Assembly: GCF_022678645.1 (NCBI RefSeq)
Contig: NZ_JALBWV010000004.1
Location: 124,001 to 188,000 of the forward strand
Source: Saccharopolyspora soli
GTDB taxonomy: Bacteria > Actinomycetota > Actinomycetes > Mycobacteriales > Pseudonocardiaceae
DNA length: 64,000 nucleotides
Direction: 5' to 3'
A program made the position numbers and the translations under genes. Positions within the stretch are counted from its first letter, which is position 1. Each line of letters begins with the position of its first letter. Positions 34,848 to 44,200 of this stretch are shown here, in pieces. A model generated the notes under the pieces. The model was not told the DNA's origin, did no database searches, and was given only the letters and a program-made list of their open reading frames with translations.

Positions 34848-36404
34848 ATGCTGGACATCCGCGCACTGGTCGAGCGGGTCGGACCGACGCTGCTGCGCGC
34901 TGTTGCCATCCCGGAGCCGACCGTTTGCGTCGGCGACGTCGTCATCGCCGAGCCCGATCAACCACCGACCGCGGCGGGCGGCGACCTCGTTCTGGGGGTG
35001 GCCGTCACAGATCGCGAACACGCGGTGGCGCTGACGCGGGCGTGCGGCGGGCAAGGGGCCGCAGCCGTGCTTCTCAAGCCGCCTCTGTCGGCTGACGGTG
35101 CCGTCATCGCCGCTGCTGAGCAGGCCGGGGTCGCCTTGGTGGAGGTTCGGCCGGGTACCGCTTGGGCCCAACTGGTCTGGCTGATTCGTGCCGCGCTTGC
35201 TGGCACGGGCATCGAGGATGCCGAAGCACGCGGCACCGGGGTGGGTGACCTGTTCCGGCTCGCCGATGCGGTGGCCGATGTGGTCGACGCCCCCGTCACG
35301 ATCGAAGACGCGCACTCCCAGGTTCTGGCCTATTCCGCGCGGCAGGACCTCACCGATCCAGCGCGGGTGTCGACGATCATGGGGCGCAGGCAGCCCGACG
35401 ACGTGCTCGCCAAGTTCCGGGCCCGCGGCACGTTCCGGCAGCTCAGCAAGGGCAGTTCGGCGATCTTCGTGCCCGCCCAGCAGGACGGAACGCTGCCCCG
35501 GTTGGTCGTGCCGATCCGGATGGGTGGTGAGCTGCTGGGCTCGATGTGGGCCGTGGTCCCCGGCGCGGTGTCCGAAGAACGCTCGACCGCCTTCGCGGAC
35601 ACCGCGCCGCTGGTCGCGCTGCAGCTGCTGCGGTGGCGGGCGGTGGCGGACTCGGAGCGACGCCGATCCGCCGAGCAGGTGCGGCTGCTGTTGGAAGGCG
35701 GCGAAGGCTGGCGGGCCGCCGCCAACGAACTGGCGGTGCCCAACGAGGCGCATCGCGTCGTCGCCATCGAAATGCCTTCGTCCGCCGGACCCGCGGAAGG
35801 CCATCGACTGGCGATGTGGGAGTGGATCACGCGGGGGATCGGGCGGCGCCCGTTGGTCACCGAGATCGGCACCCTGCTGTACGCGCTGGTGCCCGACCGT
35901 GCCCGCCCCGGCGGCTGGCCGGACTTGCGGGAGGCGCTCGCATCCCACGACGTATCGCCTCGTCCGCTGATCGGCGTGGGCACCGCGGTAGCGGTCGCCG
36001 AGCTGTCCCAGTCGCGAGCGCAGGCCGAGGAGTTGATCAGCCTGCTGCGCACGGGACATCTGGTGGAACGGGTGGCGGTGTACGAGGACAACTGGCATCT
36101 GCTGGTGCTCAGCCGCATGGCGGGCGCGTCGACGGACGCTGGAATCGGCACGCTCGGCCCGATACCGGTGCTGCGCGAGCATGACCGCGCGCATGGCACC
36201 GACTACCTCGCGACACTGCACGCGGCGCTGCGACACCCCGGCGATCCTCGGCAGGCGAGCCGCGAGCTGCGCGTGCACCCGAACACCTTCCGGTATCGGA
36301 TGAAGCGGCTAACCCAACTCGTGGACGTCGACCTCGAAGACCCCGACGTCCGATCCGCGCTGCTCGTCCAACTACTCGCCGAACACTGGGCCCAGCACGG
36401 CTGA
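34848..36404 (+). CDS. PucR-family transcriptional regulator
   Basis: The 518-residue regulator has the usual PucR layout: an N-terminal ligand part (about 1-170), a GGDEF-like/CdaR middle domain (about 290-400) and the C-terminal PucR helix-turn-helix (about 455-515). The last shows TDYLATLHAALRHPGDPRQA and HPNTFRYRMKRLTQLV. AGGAGG lies 6 bases before ATG 34848; the open frame upstream crosses the riboswitch strand and is not used. It lies 303 bp upstream of alanine dehydrogenase in the same direction, so activation of ald by alanine or nitrogen state is likely. PucR proteins normally control purine or amino-acid catabolism. Confidence 0.88.
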   Translation: MLDIRALVERVGPTLLRAVAIPEPTVCVGDVVIAEPDQPPTAAGGDLVLGVAVTDREHAVALTRACGGQGAAAVLLKPPLSADGAVIAAAEQAGVALVEVRPGTAWAQLVWLIRAALAGTGIEDAEARGTGVGDLFRLADAVADVVDAPVTIEDAHSQVLAYSARQDLTDPARVSTIMGRRQPDDVLAKFRARGTFRQLSKGSSAIFVPAQQDGTLPRLVVPIRMGGELLGSMWAVVPGAVSEERSTAFADTAPLVALQLLRWRAVADSERRRSAEQVRLLLEGGEGWRAAANELAVPNEAHRVVAIEMPSSAGPAEGHRLAMWEWITRGIGRRPLVTEIGTLLYALVPDRARPGGWPDLREALASHDVSPRPLIGVGTAVAVAELSQSRAQAEELISLLRTGHLVERVAVYEDNWHLLVLSRMAGASTDAGIGTLGPIPVLREHDRAHGTDYLATLHAALRHPGDPRQASRELRVHPNTFRYRMKRLTQLVDVDLEDPDVRSALLVQLLAEHWAQHG

Positions 36405-36535
36405 GAGCAAGGGAACCTTCCTGCCACCCGTGGCTTTCTAGAGCGCGCGGCGCTGCGCGAGGAAGGGAACCTTCCTGTCACCTGTCGCGCATGCCGGGAC
36501 CCCGGTGACGTGCAGAAGGGAACCTTCCTGTCATC
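36403..36535 (+). repeat. Cluster of the intergenic repeat, 3 copies at 53-54 bp spacing
   Basis: Three forward copies (36403-36428, 36456-36482, 36511-36535) begin at the PucR-gene stop codon itself (TGAGAGCAAGGG). Their GGG cores are at 36411, 36465 and 36518. All read in the sense of the upstream gene. The rest of the gap to ald shows only its ribosome site. Confidence 0.9.
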
Positions 36536-36707
36536 CCCAGCCGGTGGCGCGGCGGCGAAGTTCGAGCCCGTTCGTGCTGGGCTTCGGCGTGCCGCGGGCT
36601 TGTGCCGCGCGCACAAAGCGGTCGGGGCAATCTCATCCGGCGGGCATGATGCGCCCCCGGCAACGGCGGCGGATCGTTGTGCGCAGCAGCGACGAAAGGA
36701 ATCCGCC

Positions 36708-37823
36708 GTGAAGATCGCAGTGCCGCGCGAGATCAAGAACAACGAGTACCGGGTCGCGATCACACCTGCGGGCGTGCACGAACTCACCTCCCGCGGCCAC
36801 GACGTTTTCGTCGAGACGAGCGCGGGCGCAGGATCCTCGATTCCCGACGAGGACTACCTCGCGGCAGGCGCGAAGGTGCTGCCCACCGCCGATGAGGTGT
36901 GGGCGGAGGGGCAGTTGGTCCTCAAGGTCAAGGAACCGATCGCCGAGGAGTACCAGCGCCTGCGCCGGGACCAGGTGCTGTTCACCTACCTCCACCTGGC
37001 TGCTTCCGCCGAGCTGACCGACGCGATGCTGGCTTCCGGGGTCACCGGGATCGCTTATGAGACGGTGCAGACCGCCGATGGCAGGCTGCCGCTGTTGGCT
37101 CCGATGAGCGAGGTCGCCGGGCGCCTCGCCCCGCAAGTGGGGGCCTATTCCCTGATGCGCCCCAGCGGTGGGCGCGGCGTGCTGCCGGGCGGGGTTCCCG
37201 GTGTGCACCCGGCGCGGGTCGTGGTGATCGGCGGTGGCGTTGCGGGACTGAACGCCGCCCGTGTCGCCTTGGGCATGGGCGCCGACGTCGAACTGCTCGA
37301 CACCAACGTCGACAAGCTCCGCGAGATCGACCGTGACTTCCACGGCCAGATCCGCACCGTGACGTCCAACCGGTACACGGTCGAGCAGGCCGTGCGGGCC
37401 GCCGACCTGGTCATCGGCGCCGTGCTGATCCCCGGCGCGAAAGCACCGACGCTGGTGTCCAACCACCTGGTCTCCGAGATGAAGCCGGGCAGCGTGCTGG
37501 TGGACATCGCGATCGATCAGGGCGGCTGCTTCGCCGACTCCCGCCCGACCACACATGACGAACCGACCTACCGGGTGCACGACTCCGTCTTCTACTGCGT
37601 GGCGAACATGCCGGGCGCGGTCCCGAACACCTCGACGCACGCGCTCACCAACGTCACGTTGCCGTACGTGGTGCGCATCGCAGATCAGGGTTGGCAGCAC
37701 GCCTGCCGAACGGACGCCGCACTCGCGGCCGGTCTCAACACCCACGACGGCAAGTTGATCAACGAACCTGTCGCGGAGGCACACGGCCGCGCCAGCACCC
37801 CGATCAGCACCGTCCTGTCCTGA
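36708..37823 (+). CDS. ald: Alanine dehydrogenase
   Basis: This enzyme oxidatively deaminates L-alanine to pyruvate with NAD+, and works in reverse for nitrogen assimilation. The 371-residue protein starts KIAVPREIKNNEYRVAITP, the classical signature. The catalytic Lys is in LVLKVKEP near residue 74 and the catalytic His in TYLHLAAS near residue 96. The NAD-binding motif is VVVIGGGVAGLNAA near residue 170, and C-terminal NMPGAVPNTSTHALTN is also typical. GTG 36708 has GAAAGGA upstream. It follows the PucR regulator. A 52-bp palindrome made of two repeat copies starts 17 bp after its stop. Confidence 0.95.
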   Translation: MKIAVPREIKNNEYRVAITPAGVHELTSRGHDVFVETSAGAGSSIPDEDYLAAGAKVLPTADEVWAEGQLVLKVKEPIAEEYQRLRRDQVLFTYLHLAASAELTDAMLASGVTGIAYETVQTADGRLPLLAPMSEVAGRLAPQVGAYSLMRPSGGRGVLPGGVPGVHPARVVVIGGGVAGLNAARVALGMGADVELLDTNVDKLREIDRDFHGQIRTVTSNRYTVEQAVRAADLVIGAVLIPGAKAPTLVSNHLVSEMKPGSVLVDIAIDQGGCFADSRPTTHDEPTYRVHDSVFYCVANMPGAVPNTSTHALTNVTLPYVVRIADQGWQHACRTDAALAAGLNTHDGKLINEPVAEAHGRASTPISTVLS

Positions 37824-37840
37824 TCAACCCGCACCGCATC

Positions 37841-37892
37841 GCGAGGAAGGGAACCTTCCTGTCAGATCTGACAGGAAGGTTCCCTTCCTCGC
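37841..37892. repeat. Perfect 52-bp palindrome formed by two repeat copies
   Basis: Each 26-base half is one complete repeat unit (GCGAGGAAGGGAACCTTCCT then GTCAGA), and the second half is its exact complement. There is no loop beyond the central TCAGATCTGA. In RNA it would give a 25-26 bp hairpin just downstream of ald; in DNA it could extrude a cruciform. A further reverse copy lies at 37944-37966. The perfect match suggests recent formation or gene conversion. Confidence 0.92.
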
Positions 37893-37966
37893 ATACGCGC
37901 CAGCGAGGGCCGCGAAGGTCGTAGGCGCATCGAACCCGCTAATGGCAGGAAGGTTCCCTTCTGCCC

Positions 37967-38465
37967 GCCAGCAGGAGGCATCAAATACTCGCCAACCGGC
38001 ACAGCCGCGTCTTGGCGAGCGCCGTTCAGGAGTGGACGAAGCCGTATTGAGCCGGTGCGAAACCGGCTGGAAAAGGTTTCCACCGGGGAGAAATCCTCGC
38101 GCGCCCGGTCCGCGGCATGATCAAGAATTACAAATACACAAAGAGTGCTTACCGGACAAAACGGACTCAAACAGCAGAATGGGGCGGCCCGCTCAACCAG
38201 CCTGGGGGTCACCGGGAGCAGGCCGCCGCTTCCAAGTGTAGGACACGATCGCGCGTTTGCCGACGACGTGAGCCGCGGCATAGCTGCGAATTTCAAGCCG
38301 AATCGATAACCACTCGATGGGGTGAGCATCGAGCGGTGCCCGTGCAGGCGTGCCTCTCCACTGCCGATGTCACCCGATGGAGTCAGCGCGGATGGTCGTT
38401 CGTCATCCGATCTCCGCGCAACACCGACGCACTCGAAACGCTCGACGACGGTGGGAGACGACGTC
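37967..38465. other. Non-coding stretch with a local AT-rich patch
   Basis: No gene is supported in this half kilobase. It holds two adjacent small hairpins: AGCCGG/CCGGCT at 38050-38068 and GGAAA/TTTCC at 38069-38081. Between about 38115 and 38180 it contains an unusually A-rich patch for this genome (AAGAATTACAAATACACAAAG). The patch may hold a promoter for the following gene or mark foreign DNA. Confidence 0.4.
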
Positions 38466-39002
38466 ATGCACACGGCGCTGCGAAAGGCTGTCCTCGACCG
38501 ACTCGACAAGTTAGACCGGGCAACGGCGGACAACGCCCCCGAGGTGCTCCTGCCAGTTGCCCGCTCCGAGCTCTACCGGCTCACCGAAGGTCTGCGCGCC
38601 CTGCTCGACGAGCACAATCCCGGCGAGGACGGCAGGTGCCCGTCCTGCCAGGGCACAACACTGCGCAGCCGCCCCTGGCCGTGCGCGGTGTGGCTGACCG
38701 CGCACCGGCAGCTCATAAGCGATCATTCCGGGCGACCAGTGCCCAACCGCGGCACCCTCCTGGAGTCGCTGCACCGGAAATTGCGGCCGCAGCCCGCAGA
38801 GGCAGCGACGGACGTCGCGGTCATCCCGCGGCCGATCGTCTCCTCGATCGGCAGCGGACCAAGCGACTGGGACACCAACGAGTTCACCCGGCCCGATCTG
38901 ACCGTCCCACCTACCCAACCGCCGATGGGCGGTCACCTCGAAACCGACCACCACAAGATCTACCGGGCGTCGGTAATCGACCGGTCCGTCCGCTGGCCGT
39001 AG
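38466..39002 (+). CDS. Actinobacterial protein of unknown function with a CxxC motif
   Basis: The 178-residue protein has an N-terminal helical half (ALRKAVLDRLDKLDRATAD, ARSELYRLTEGLRALLDEH) and then GRCPSCQGTTLRSRPWPCAVW, a likely three-Cys metal or redox motif near residues 56-76. The segment AHRQLISDH follows, and the C-terminal third is Pro-rich and probably disordered. Proteins of this kind with a short helical domain and a CPxC segment are familiar in Saccharopolyspora-like actinomycetes, often near mobile DNA, but have no known function. GGGAG is 9 bases before ATG 38466. Confidence 0.6.
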   Translation: MHTALRKAVLDRLDKLDRATADNAPEVLLPVARSELYRLTEGLRALLDEHNPGEDGRCPSCQGTTLRSRPWPCAVWLTAHRQLISDHSGRPVPNRGTLLESLHRKLRPQPAEAATDVAVIPRPIVSSIGSGPSDWDTNEFTRPDLTVPPTQPPMGGHLETDHHKIYRASVIDRSVRWP

Positions 39003-39042
39003 CTCGGCACCGCTGAGAACACGCTGGGAAAACGAGGAGTCG

Positions 39043-39062
39043 CACCTAACCACCGGTAGGTG
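39043..39062. promoter_or_regulatory. Inverted repeat upstream of the ABC-2 transporter operon
   Basis: CACCTA (39043-39048) and TAGGTG (39057-39062) form a perfect 6-bp dyad with an 8-base centre, 48 bp before the ABC ATPase start. It is a candidate operator; no dedicated regulator gene lies beside it. Confidence 0.35.
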
Positions 39063-39110
39063 TCCGGCAGGATGGGCACCGACGGGTGAACAGGTGACGA
39101 TGGAGGGCGT

Positions 39111-40103
39111 GTGCACGACGGCAGTGGCCGGATCATTGTGCAGGGTCTCAGCAAGAGTTTCGGGCCGGTCAACGCAGTACAGGACCTCAGTTTCACGGTG
39201 CGGCCCGGGACGGTGACCGGGTTCCTCGGCCCCAACGGGTCGGGCAAGACCACGACGCTGCGGATGCTCCTCGGCCTGATCACGCCGACCTCGGGCACGG
39301 CGACGATCAACGGCTTGCCGTTTTACCAACTGCCGAACCCGGCGACGGTGGTTGGCGCTGTGCTGGACGCGCAGAGCTTCCACCCTGGCCGCACCGCCCG
39401 AAATCACCTGCTTTGCTATTCCGCTGCGATGGGCGTCCCGGATATGCAGGTCGATCGGGCTCTTGAGCTCGTCGGTCTGACTGCTGCCGGGAAACGCAAG
39501 ACCGGCTCCTTCTCGCTGGGGATGCGGCAGCGCCTCGCGTTGGCCACCGCACTTCTCGGCGACCCGCAGGTGCTGGTGCTCGACGAACCGGCCAACGGGC
39601 TGGATCCAGAGGGCATCGCTTGGCTGCGGAACTTCCTGAAGGCCTTCGCCGCGAGCGGTCGAACAGTGCTGATGTCCAGCCACTTCCTCCGGGAGATCGA
39701 GCACACCGTGGACCAGCTGGTCATCATCAGCCGCGGACGCTGCGTCTACGACGGTCACCTCGACCAGCTCCGCGCCGCACAACGCTCCCGAGCGCTCGTG
39801 CAGGCCGCCGATCCCAGCAAGCTCGTCGAGAAATTGCAGGAGGCGGGGTTCAGCATCGAATATCTGCCGGACGGTCGGCTAGCGGTGACCGGCGCCGACT
39901 CACGTGTGGTCGCGGACCTCGCGTTGGACGCCGGGATTGCGCTGTACGGGATGCAGGACGAGCGGATCGGCCTGGAGCAGTTGTTCTTCCAGCTCACCAG
40001 TGGCCAGTACACCGGTGTCCAGCAGCCCGGCAACGAGCACTGGGCCGCACCGGGCGGCCGTGAGCCCTCCGGCGGAGGCCGCGGGATCGGGGGGAATGCC
40101 TGA
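39111..40103 (+). CDS. ABC transporter ATP-binding protein
   Basis: The 330-residue ATPase has Walker A GFLGPNGSGKTTTLRML near residue 38, a Q-loop in LDAQSF, the signature FSLGMRQRLALATALL near residue 138 (SLGMR variant, as in antibiotic or ABC-2 exporters), and Walker B VLVLDEPANGLDPEG near residue 155. The switch His is in LMSSHFLREIE. The extra C-terminal 100 residues are typical of DrrA-type exporters. GTG 39111 has GGAGGG just upstream. The stop overlaps the permease start by one base (TGATG). It powers export through the next gene product; the substrate is unknown. Confidence 0.92.
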   Translation: MHDGSGRIIVQGLSKSFGPVNAVQDLSFTVRPGTVTGFLGPNGSGKTTTLRMLLGLITPTSGTATINGLPFYQLPNPATVVGAVLDAQSFHPGRTARNHLLCYSAAMGVPDMQVDRALELVGLTAAGKRKTGSFSLGMRQRLALATALLGDPQVLVLDEPANGLDPEGIAWLRNFLKAFAASGRTVLMSSHFLREIEHTVDQLVIISRGRCVYDGHLDQLRAAQRSRALVQAADPSKLVEKLQEAGFSIEYLPDGRLAVTGADSRVVADLALDAGIALYGMQDERIGLEQLFFQLTSGQYTGVQQPGNEHWAAPGGREPSGGGRGIGGNA

Positions 40104-40957
40104 TGGGCGGGCTGATCAAAGCGGAGTTCCGCAAGATCTTCACGACGAACCTGTGGTGGGCGCTGCTCATCCCGGTGGCGTTGCTCGGCTTCGGCGCGGG
40201 CTGGTTGGGCACTGCGATCGTCGCGATCATCGACATGGTGGAGGAGTTCGACCGGTCGCTGCCCCTCGGGCTGCTTTCGGTGTCGATGTCGACGAACGTC
40301 AGCACCATCTTCGCGGTGCTCTTCGGCGCCATGGCCTTCGCCGGAGAGCACCGGAACAAGAGCATCACGACGACCTACCTCACCGGCAACCCGCGTGGCG
40401 CTGTGCTGACGGCGAAGCTGATCGTCTACGCGGGTGTCGGCCTGCTCTACGGTCTCGCGAACGTGCTCTTCGCGAGTCTCGGTGGCTTGCTCGGCGCTGG
40501 TCGGGATTTCAACAATTTCGGCAACCTGACCGACTGGCTGAGCGTCGGTGGGGTGGGCGTGCTCGCGATGGTGTTGTGGACGCTCCTGGGGGTCGGGTTC
40601 GGTGCGCTGGTCGCGAACGCCGTGCTCGCGATCATCGTCCCGCTGGTCTACAAGTTCGTGATCGAGTTCGTCCTGTCGTTGAGCCTGATCGAGTCCCCTG
40701 CCGCCGGGATCGGTCCTTACCTGCCCGGTACCGCTGGCAACGGGATCGTCGCGAACCTGGCGGTGCCGCTGTTCGTCGCGGCAGTGGCCGGGCCTGATGA
40801 ACCGAACGCGCCTCGTGCGGCCTTCGAGTTCCTGCACCTCTTCTTCGGCGGCAGCTACGGCCACCCGTGGTGGGCGAGCCTGCTCACCTTCGTCGGCTAC
40901 ACCGCCGTGTTCATCACCGGCGGGTGGCTCATCAGCCGTCGCCGCGACATCACCTGA
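40103..40957 (+). CDS. ABC-2 type transporter permease
   Basis: The 284-residue membrane protein has about six hydrophobic segments, for example LLIPVALLGFGAGWLGTAIV, VSTIFAVLFGAMAFAGE, LLYGLANVLFASLGGL and VLAMVLWTLLGVGFGALVAN, plus a C-terminal FVGYTAVFITGGWLIS. The early FGAMAFAGEHRNKSITTTYL stretch is characteristic of the ABC-2 permease family, with the Glu-His region between helices 2 and 3. It is translationally coupled to the ATPase gene and forms the membrane half of that exporter. Confidence 0.88.
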   Translation: MGGLIKAEFRKIFTTNLWWALLIPVALLGFGAGWLGTAIVAIIDMVEEFDRSLPLGLLSVSMSTNVSTIFAVLFGAMAFAGEHRNKSITTTYLTGNPRGAVLTAKLIVYAGVGLLYGLANVLFASLGGLLGAGRDFNNFGNLTDWLSVGGVGVLAMVLWTLLGVGFGALVANAVLAIIVPLVYKFVIEFVLSLSLIESPAAGIGPYLPGTAGNGIVANLAVPLFVAAVAGPDEPNAPRAAFEFLHLFFGGSYGHPWWASLLTFVGYTAVFITGGWLISRRRDIT

Positions 40958-41030
40958 CCTGCTTCCTCCCCCCACCCCGATCGCTGATAGCCGCCGCAGA
41001 CCGCGGGCACCCATCCGTCGCGAATTAGTG

Positions 41031-41151
41031 GTGCAAGGGAACTTTCCTGTCATCTGCTCCCGGCGCACCCGTTGATGTGAGGAAGGGAACCTTCCTGTCA
41101 CCTCACGCGCTGGTCGCTGGCTGCGTGGTGGCAGAAAGGTTCCCTTGCTCT
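41031..41151. repeat. Cluster of the intergenic repeat, 3 copies
   Basis: Two forward copies (41031-41053 with a changed core, 41076-41101) and one reverse copy (41129-41151) lie between the permease gene and the fused ABC exporter. The nearest copy reads in the sense of the permease gene. Confidence 0.88.
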
Positions 41152-41232
41152 CGCCTCCTCGGCGGTTCGGCGAGGGTCACAGCGGTGCTTTGGGTGGGCT
41201 GCGTGGTCGGTGGGGCGGCTTAATCTGGCGGG

Positions 41233-44200
41233 GTGAGCGACTCCGGTAATCCCCGCCCTCCGGTCGGCGGTTGGATCCGTCGCCTCTTCGCCGCCTGTCG
41301 ACGCCATCCGATCGCCCTGTCTTTGGCGATGGGTGCCTCCGTGACTGCGGTCGGGTTGGAGGCGCTGGTTCCGCTGTTGACCAAGCTGGCGGTCGACGAC
41401 GCCGTCGCGCGCAGCACCGACCGCTTGTGGTGGATCGCGCTCGCGCTTGTCGGGCTCGGCGTGTTCCGCTTCGCTTCAGCATTCGTCCGCCGCTACAGCG
41501 CCGGGCGGCTGGCCCTCGACGTGCAGCACGACCTGCGTCGGGCGGTGTTCGCCGCGATGCAGCGGCTGGACGGCGGAAAGCAGGACGCGCTGCGCACCGG
41601 CCAGGTCGTGTCCCGCTCCATCAGCGACCTGCAAATGGTGAACTCGCTGCTGTCGATGCTGCCGCTGGCGGCCGGGACCGCCGTACTCGCGGTGTTCGCG
41701 ATAGCCGCGATGCTGTGGTTGTCACCGCTGCTCACGGTGGTTTCGCTGATCGTCGCGCCGCTGATCGCGGTGGTTTCGGCACGCAGCAAGAAAACCCTGT
41801 TCCCAGCGACCTGGTCGGCTCAGCAACGTGCCGCCGACATCGCGCAGCACGTCGAGGAGACCGTTACCGGTGTCCGGGTCGTGAAGGGCTTCGGTCAGGA
41901 GGAGCGAGAGGTAGGTCGGCTGCGGACCCGTGCGCGGCGGCTTTTCGCTGAGCGCCTGCGCGCTGCACGGATGACGTCGACACCGGCAGCGAGCCTGGCC
42001 GCGCTGCCTGCCGCCGGGCAGGTCGGTGTGCTCGGTCTCGGTGGCTGGATGGCGCTTCAGGGACAGGTGAGCCTGGGGACCTTCGTCGCCTTCGCCGGTT
42101 ATGTGGCGATGTTGGCCGGTCCGGCCCGGATGTTGTCCAGCGTGATGATCCAGGGGCAACTCGCCCGCGCCGGGGTGGAACGCATTCACGAGCTGATCGA
42201 TTCGCAGCCGGAAGTGCAGGAGAAATCCGAGGCTGTGGCGCTGCCGGAGGGCCCGCTGGAAGTTCGGCTCGACGATGTGAGCTTCGGCTACACCCGAGAT
42301 CAGCCGGTGCTCCGCAACGCCTCGATCCTCGTCCGCCCCGGCGAGACGGTCGCCCTGGTCGGTTCGGCGGGGTCGGGCAAGTCGACGGTGTCGCTGCTGC
42401 TGCCGCGCTTCTACGACGTGCACTCCGGGCGCATCACGATTGGCCCGGCCGAGGACGGAGCGACCAGGTACGACATCCGCGACCTGCGCTTGAGTTCGCT
42501 TCGGACCGCTGTCGGGGTGGTGTTTGAGGAGGCATTCCTGTTCTCCGACACCATTCGCGGCAACATCGCCTACGGGCGTCCGGATGCCTCCGAGGTCGAC
42601 GTGATCGCGGCGGCGAAGGCCGCCGAAGCGCACGAGTTCATCGCCGCCCTGCCGGATGGCTATGACACGACAGTCGGCGAACGCGGTCTGACGCTGTCCG
42701 GCGGCCAACGCCAACGAGTGGCGTTGGCGCGGGCATTGCTTTCGAATCCGCGCATCCTGGTGCTCGACGACGCCACCTCAGCTGTCGACCCGGCGACCGA
42801 GGCGGCGATCCACGACACCCTTCGATCGGTGACCGCGCAGCGCACGACCCTGCTGATCGCGCACCGGCGGTCGACGCTGGCGCTGGCCGACCGGATCGCC
42901 GTGCTCGACGAAGGGCGGGTCGTCGACATCGGCACCGAGGCGGAGTTGGCCCAGCGGTGCGAACTGTTCCAGTCGCTGCTGGCCGGCCCCGGAGAGTCGA
43001 TCGACAACCGTTGCGACGGTCAGGTCGCGCCGAGCACGGAAGGCACCACACCGGAGCTGTGGCCGACGCCGGACGATGACGAACTGGCGGACGCCAACCG
43101 CGCCGCCCCGATGGGCGGCTCGCGCGGTATGGGCGACATGTCTATACCCCCGACGCCCGAGCTGATCGAAGGCATCCGGAAGCTGCCAGCCGCAACCGAC
43201 CAGCCCGTGCTGCGCGACGCAGATCCCACCGCACCCGACCCGGATTTCAAGCTGTCCCGACTGCTGCGGCCGATCCGCTGGGGACTGCTGCTGACCGTCC
43301 TGCTGGTGGCCGGGGACGCCTTGACTTCGATCGCGCTGCCGTCATTGGTCCGCCAAGGCATCGACGGCGGGGTGGGAGCCGCGAACGTCGACGTGCTGTG
43401 GGTCGTGACGGGGCTGGGCGCGGTGGTCGTCGCCGCCGCGTGGTTGGTGGTCAAGCTGCAGACCGTCATCACCGCGCGAACTGGGGAGACCCTGCTCTAC
43501 CTGCTGCGGTTGCGCAGCTTCGCGCATCTGCAGCGGCTTGGGCTGGACTACTACGAACGCGAGCTCGCTGGCCGGATCATGACCCGGATGACCACCGACG
43601 TCGACGCGTTGTCGACGTTCTTGCAGACCGGGCTGGCGACCTTCGTGGTCAGCGTGTTGACCCTGGTCGGCATCGCGGGCGCACTGCTGATCACCGATGT
43701 ATCGCTGGCCGTGGTGGCGATGGCGGTGCTGCCGATCCTGCTGGTCGCGACTGCGATCTTCCGCAAGGTGTCGGCGACCGCCTACGCCGAAGCCCGCGAG
43801 CGGGTGAGCACGGTCAACGCCGACCTCCAGGAGAACGTGTCCGGAATGCGGGTGGCGCAGGCGCACCGCCGCGAAGGGCACGCCGCGAAGGTGTTCGCGC
43901 AGCGCAGCGACGCCTACCGGCGGTCTCGGCTGCGCGCCCAGCGCTACATCGCCACGTACTTCCCGTTCGTCGCGCTGCTGTCGGAGATCGCGCAGGCGGC
44001 GGTGCTCGGTGTTGGCGCGGCGCGAGTCGCCTCGGGTGAACTGACCGCCGGGGTGCTGGTGGCGTTCCTGCTCTACCTCGGCTTGTTCTTCTCGCCCGTG
44101 CAGCAGCTGTCCGGGGTTTTCGACGGCTACCAGCAGGCCAAGGTGGGGTTGCGCCGGATCGGGGAGTTGCTGCGCACCTCGACCTCGGTGCCCTCCCCCG

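Noticed and set aside
38041-38110. Cobalamin riboswitch
   Set aside because: GAGCCGGTGCGAAACCGGCTGG resembles one stem of the B12 element, but the CCCGCxACxGT core and the other conserved arms are missing, and the next gene is unrelated to cobalamin.
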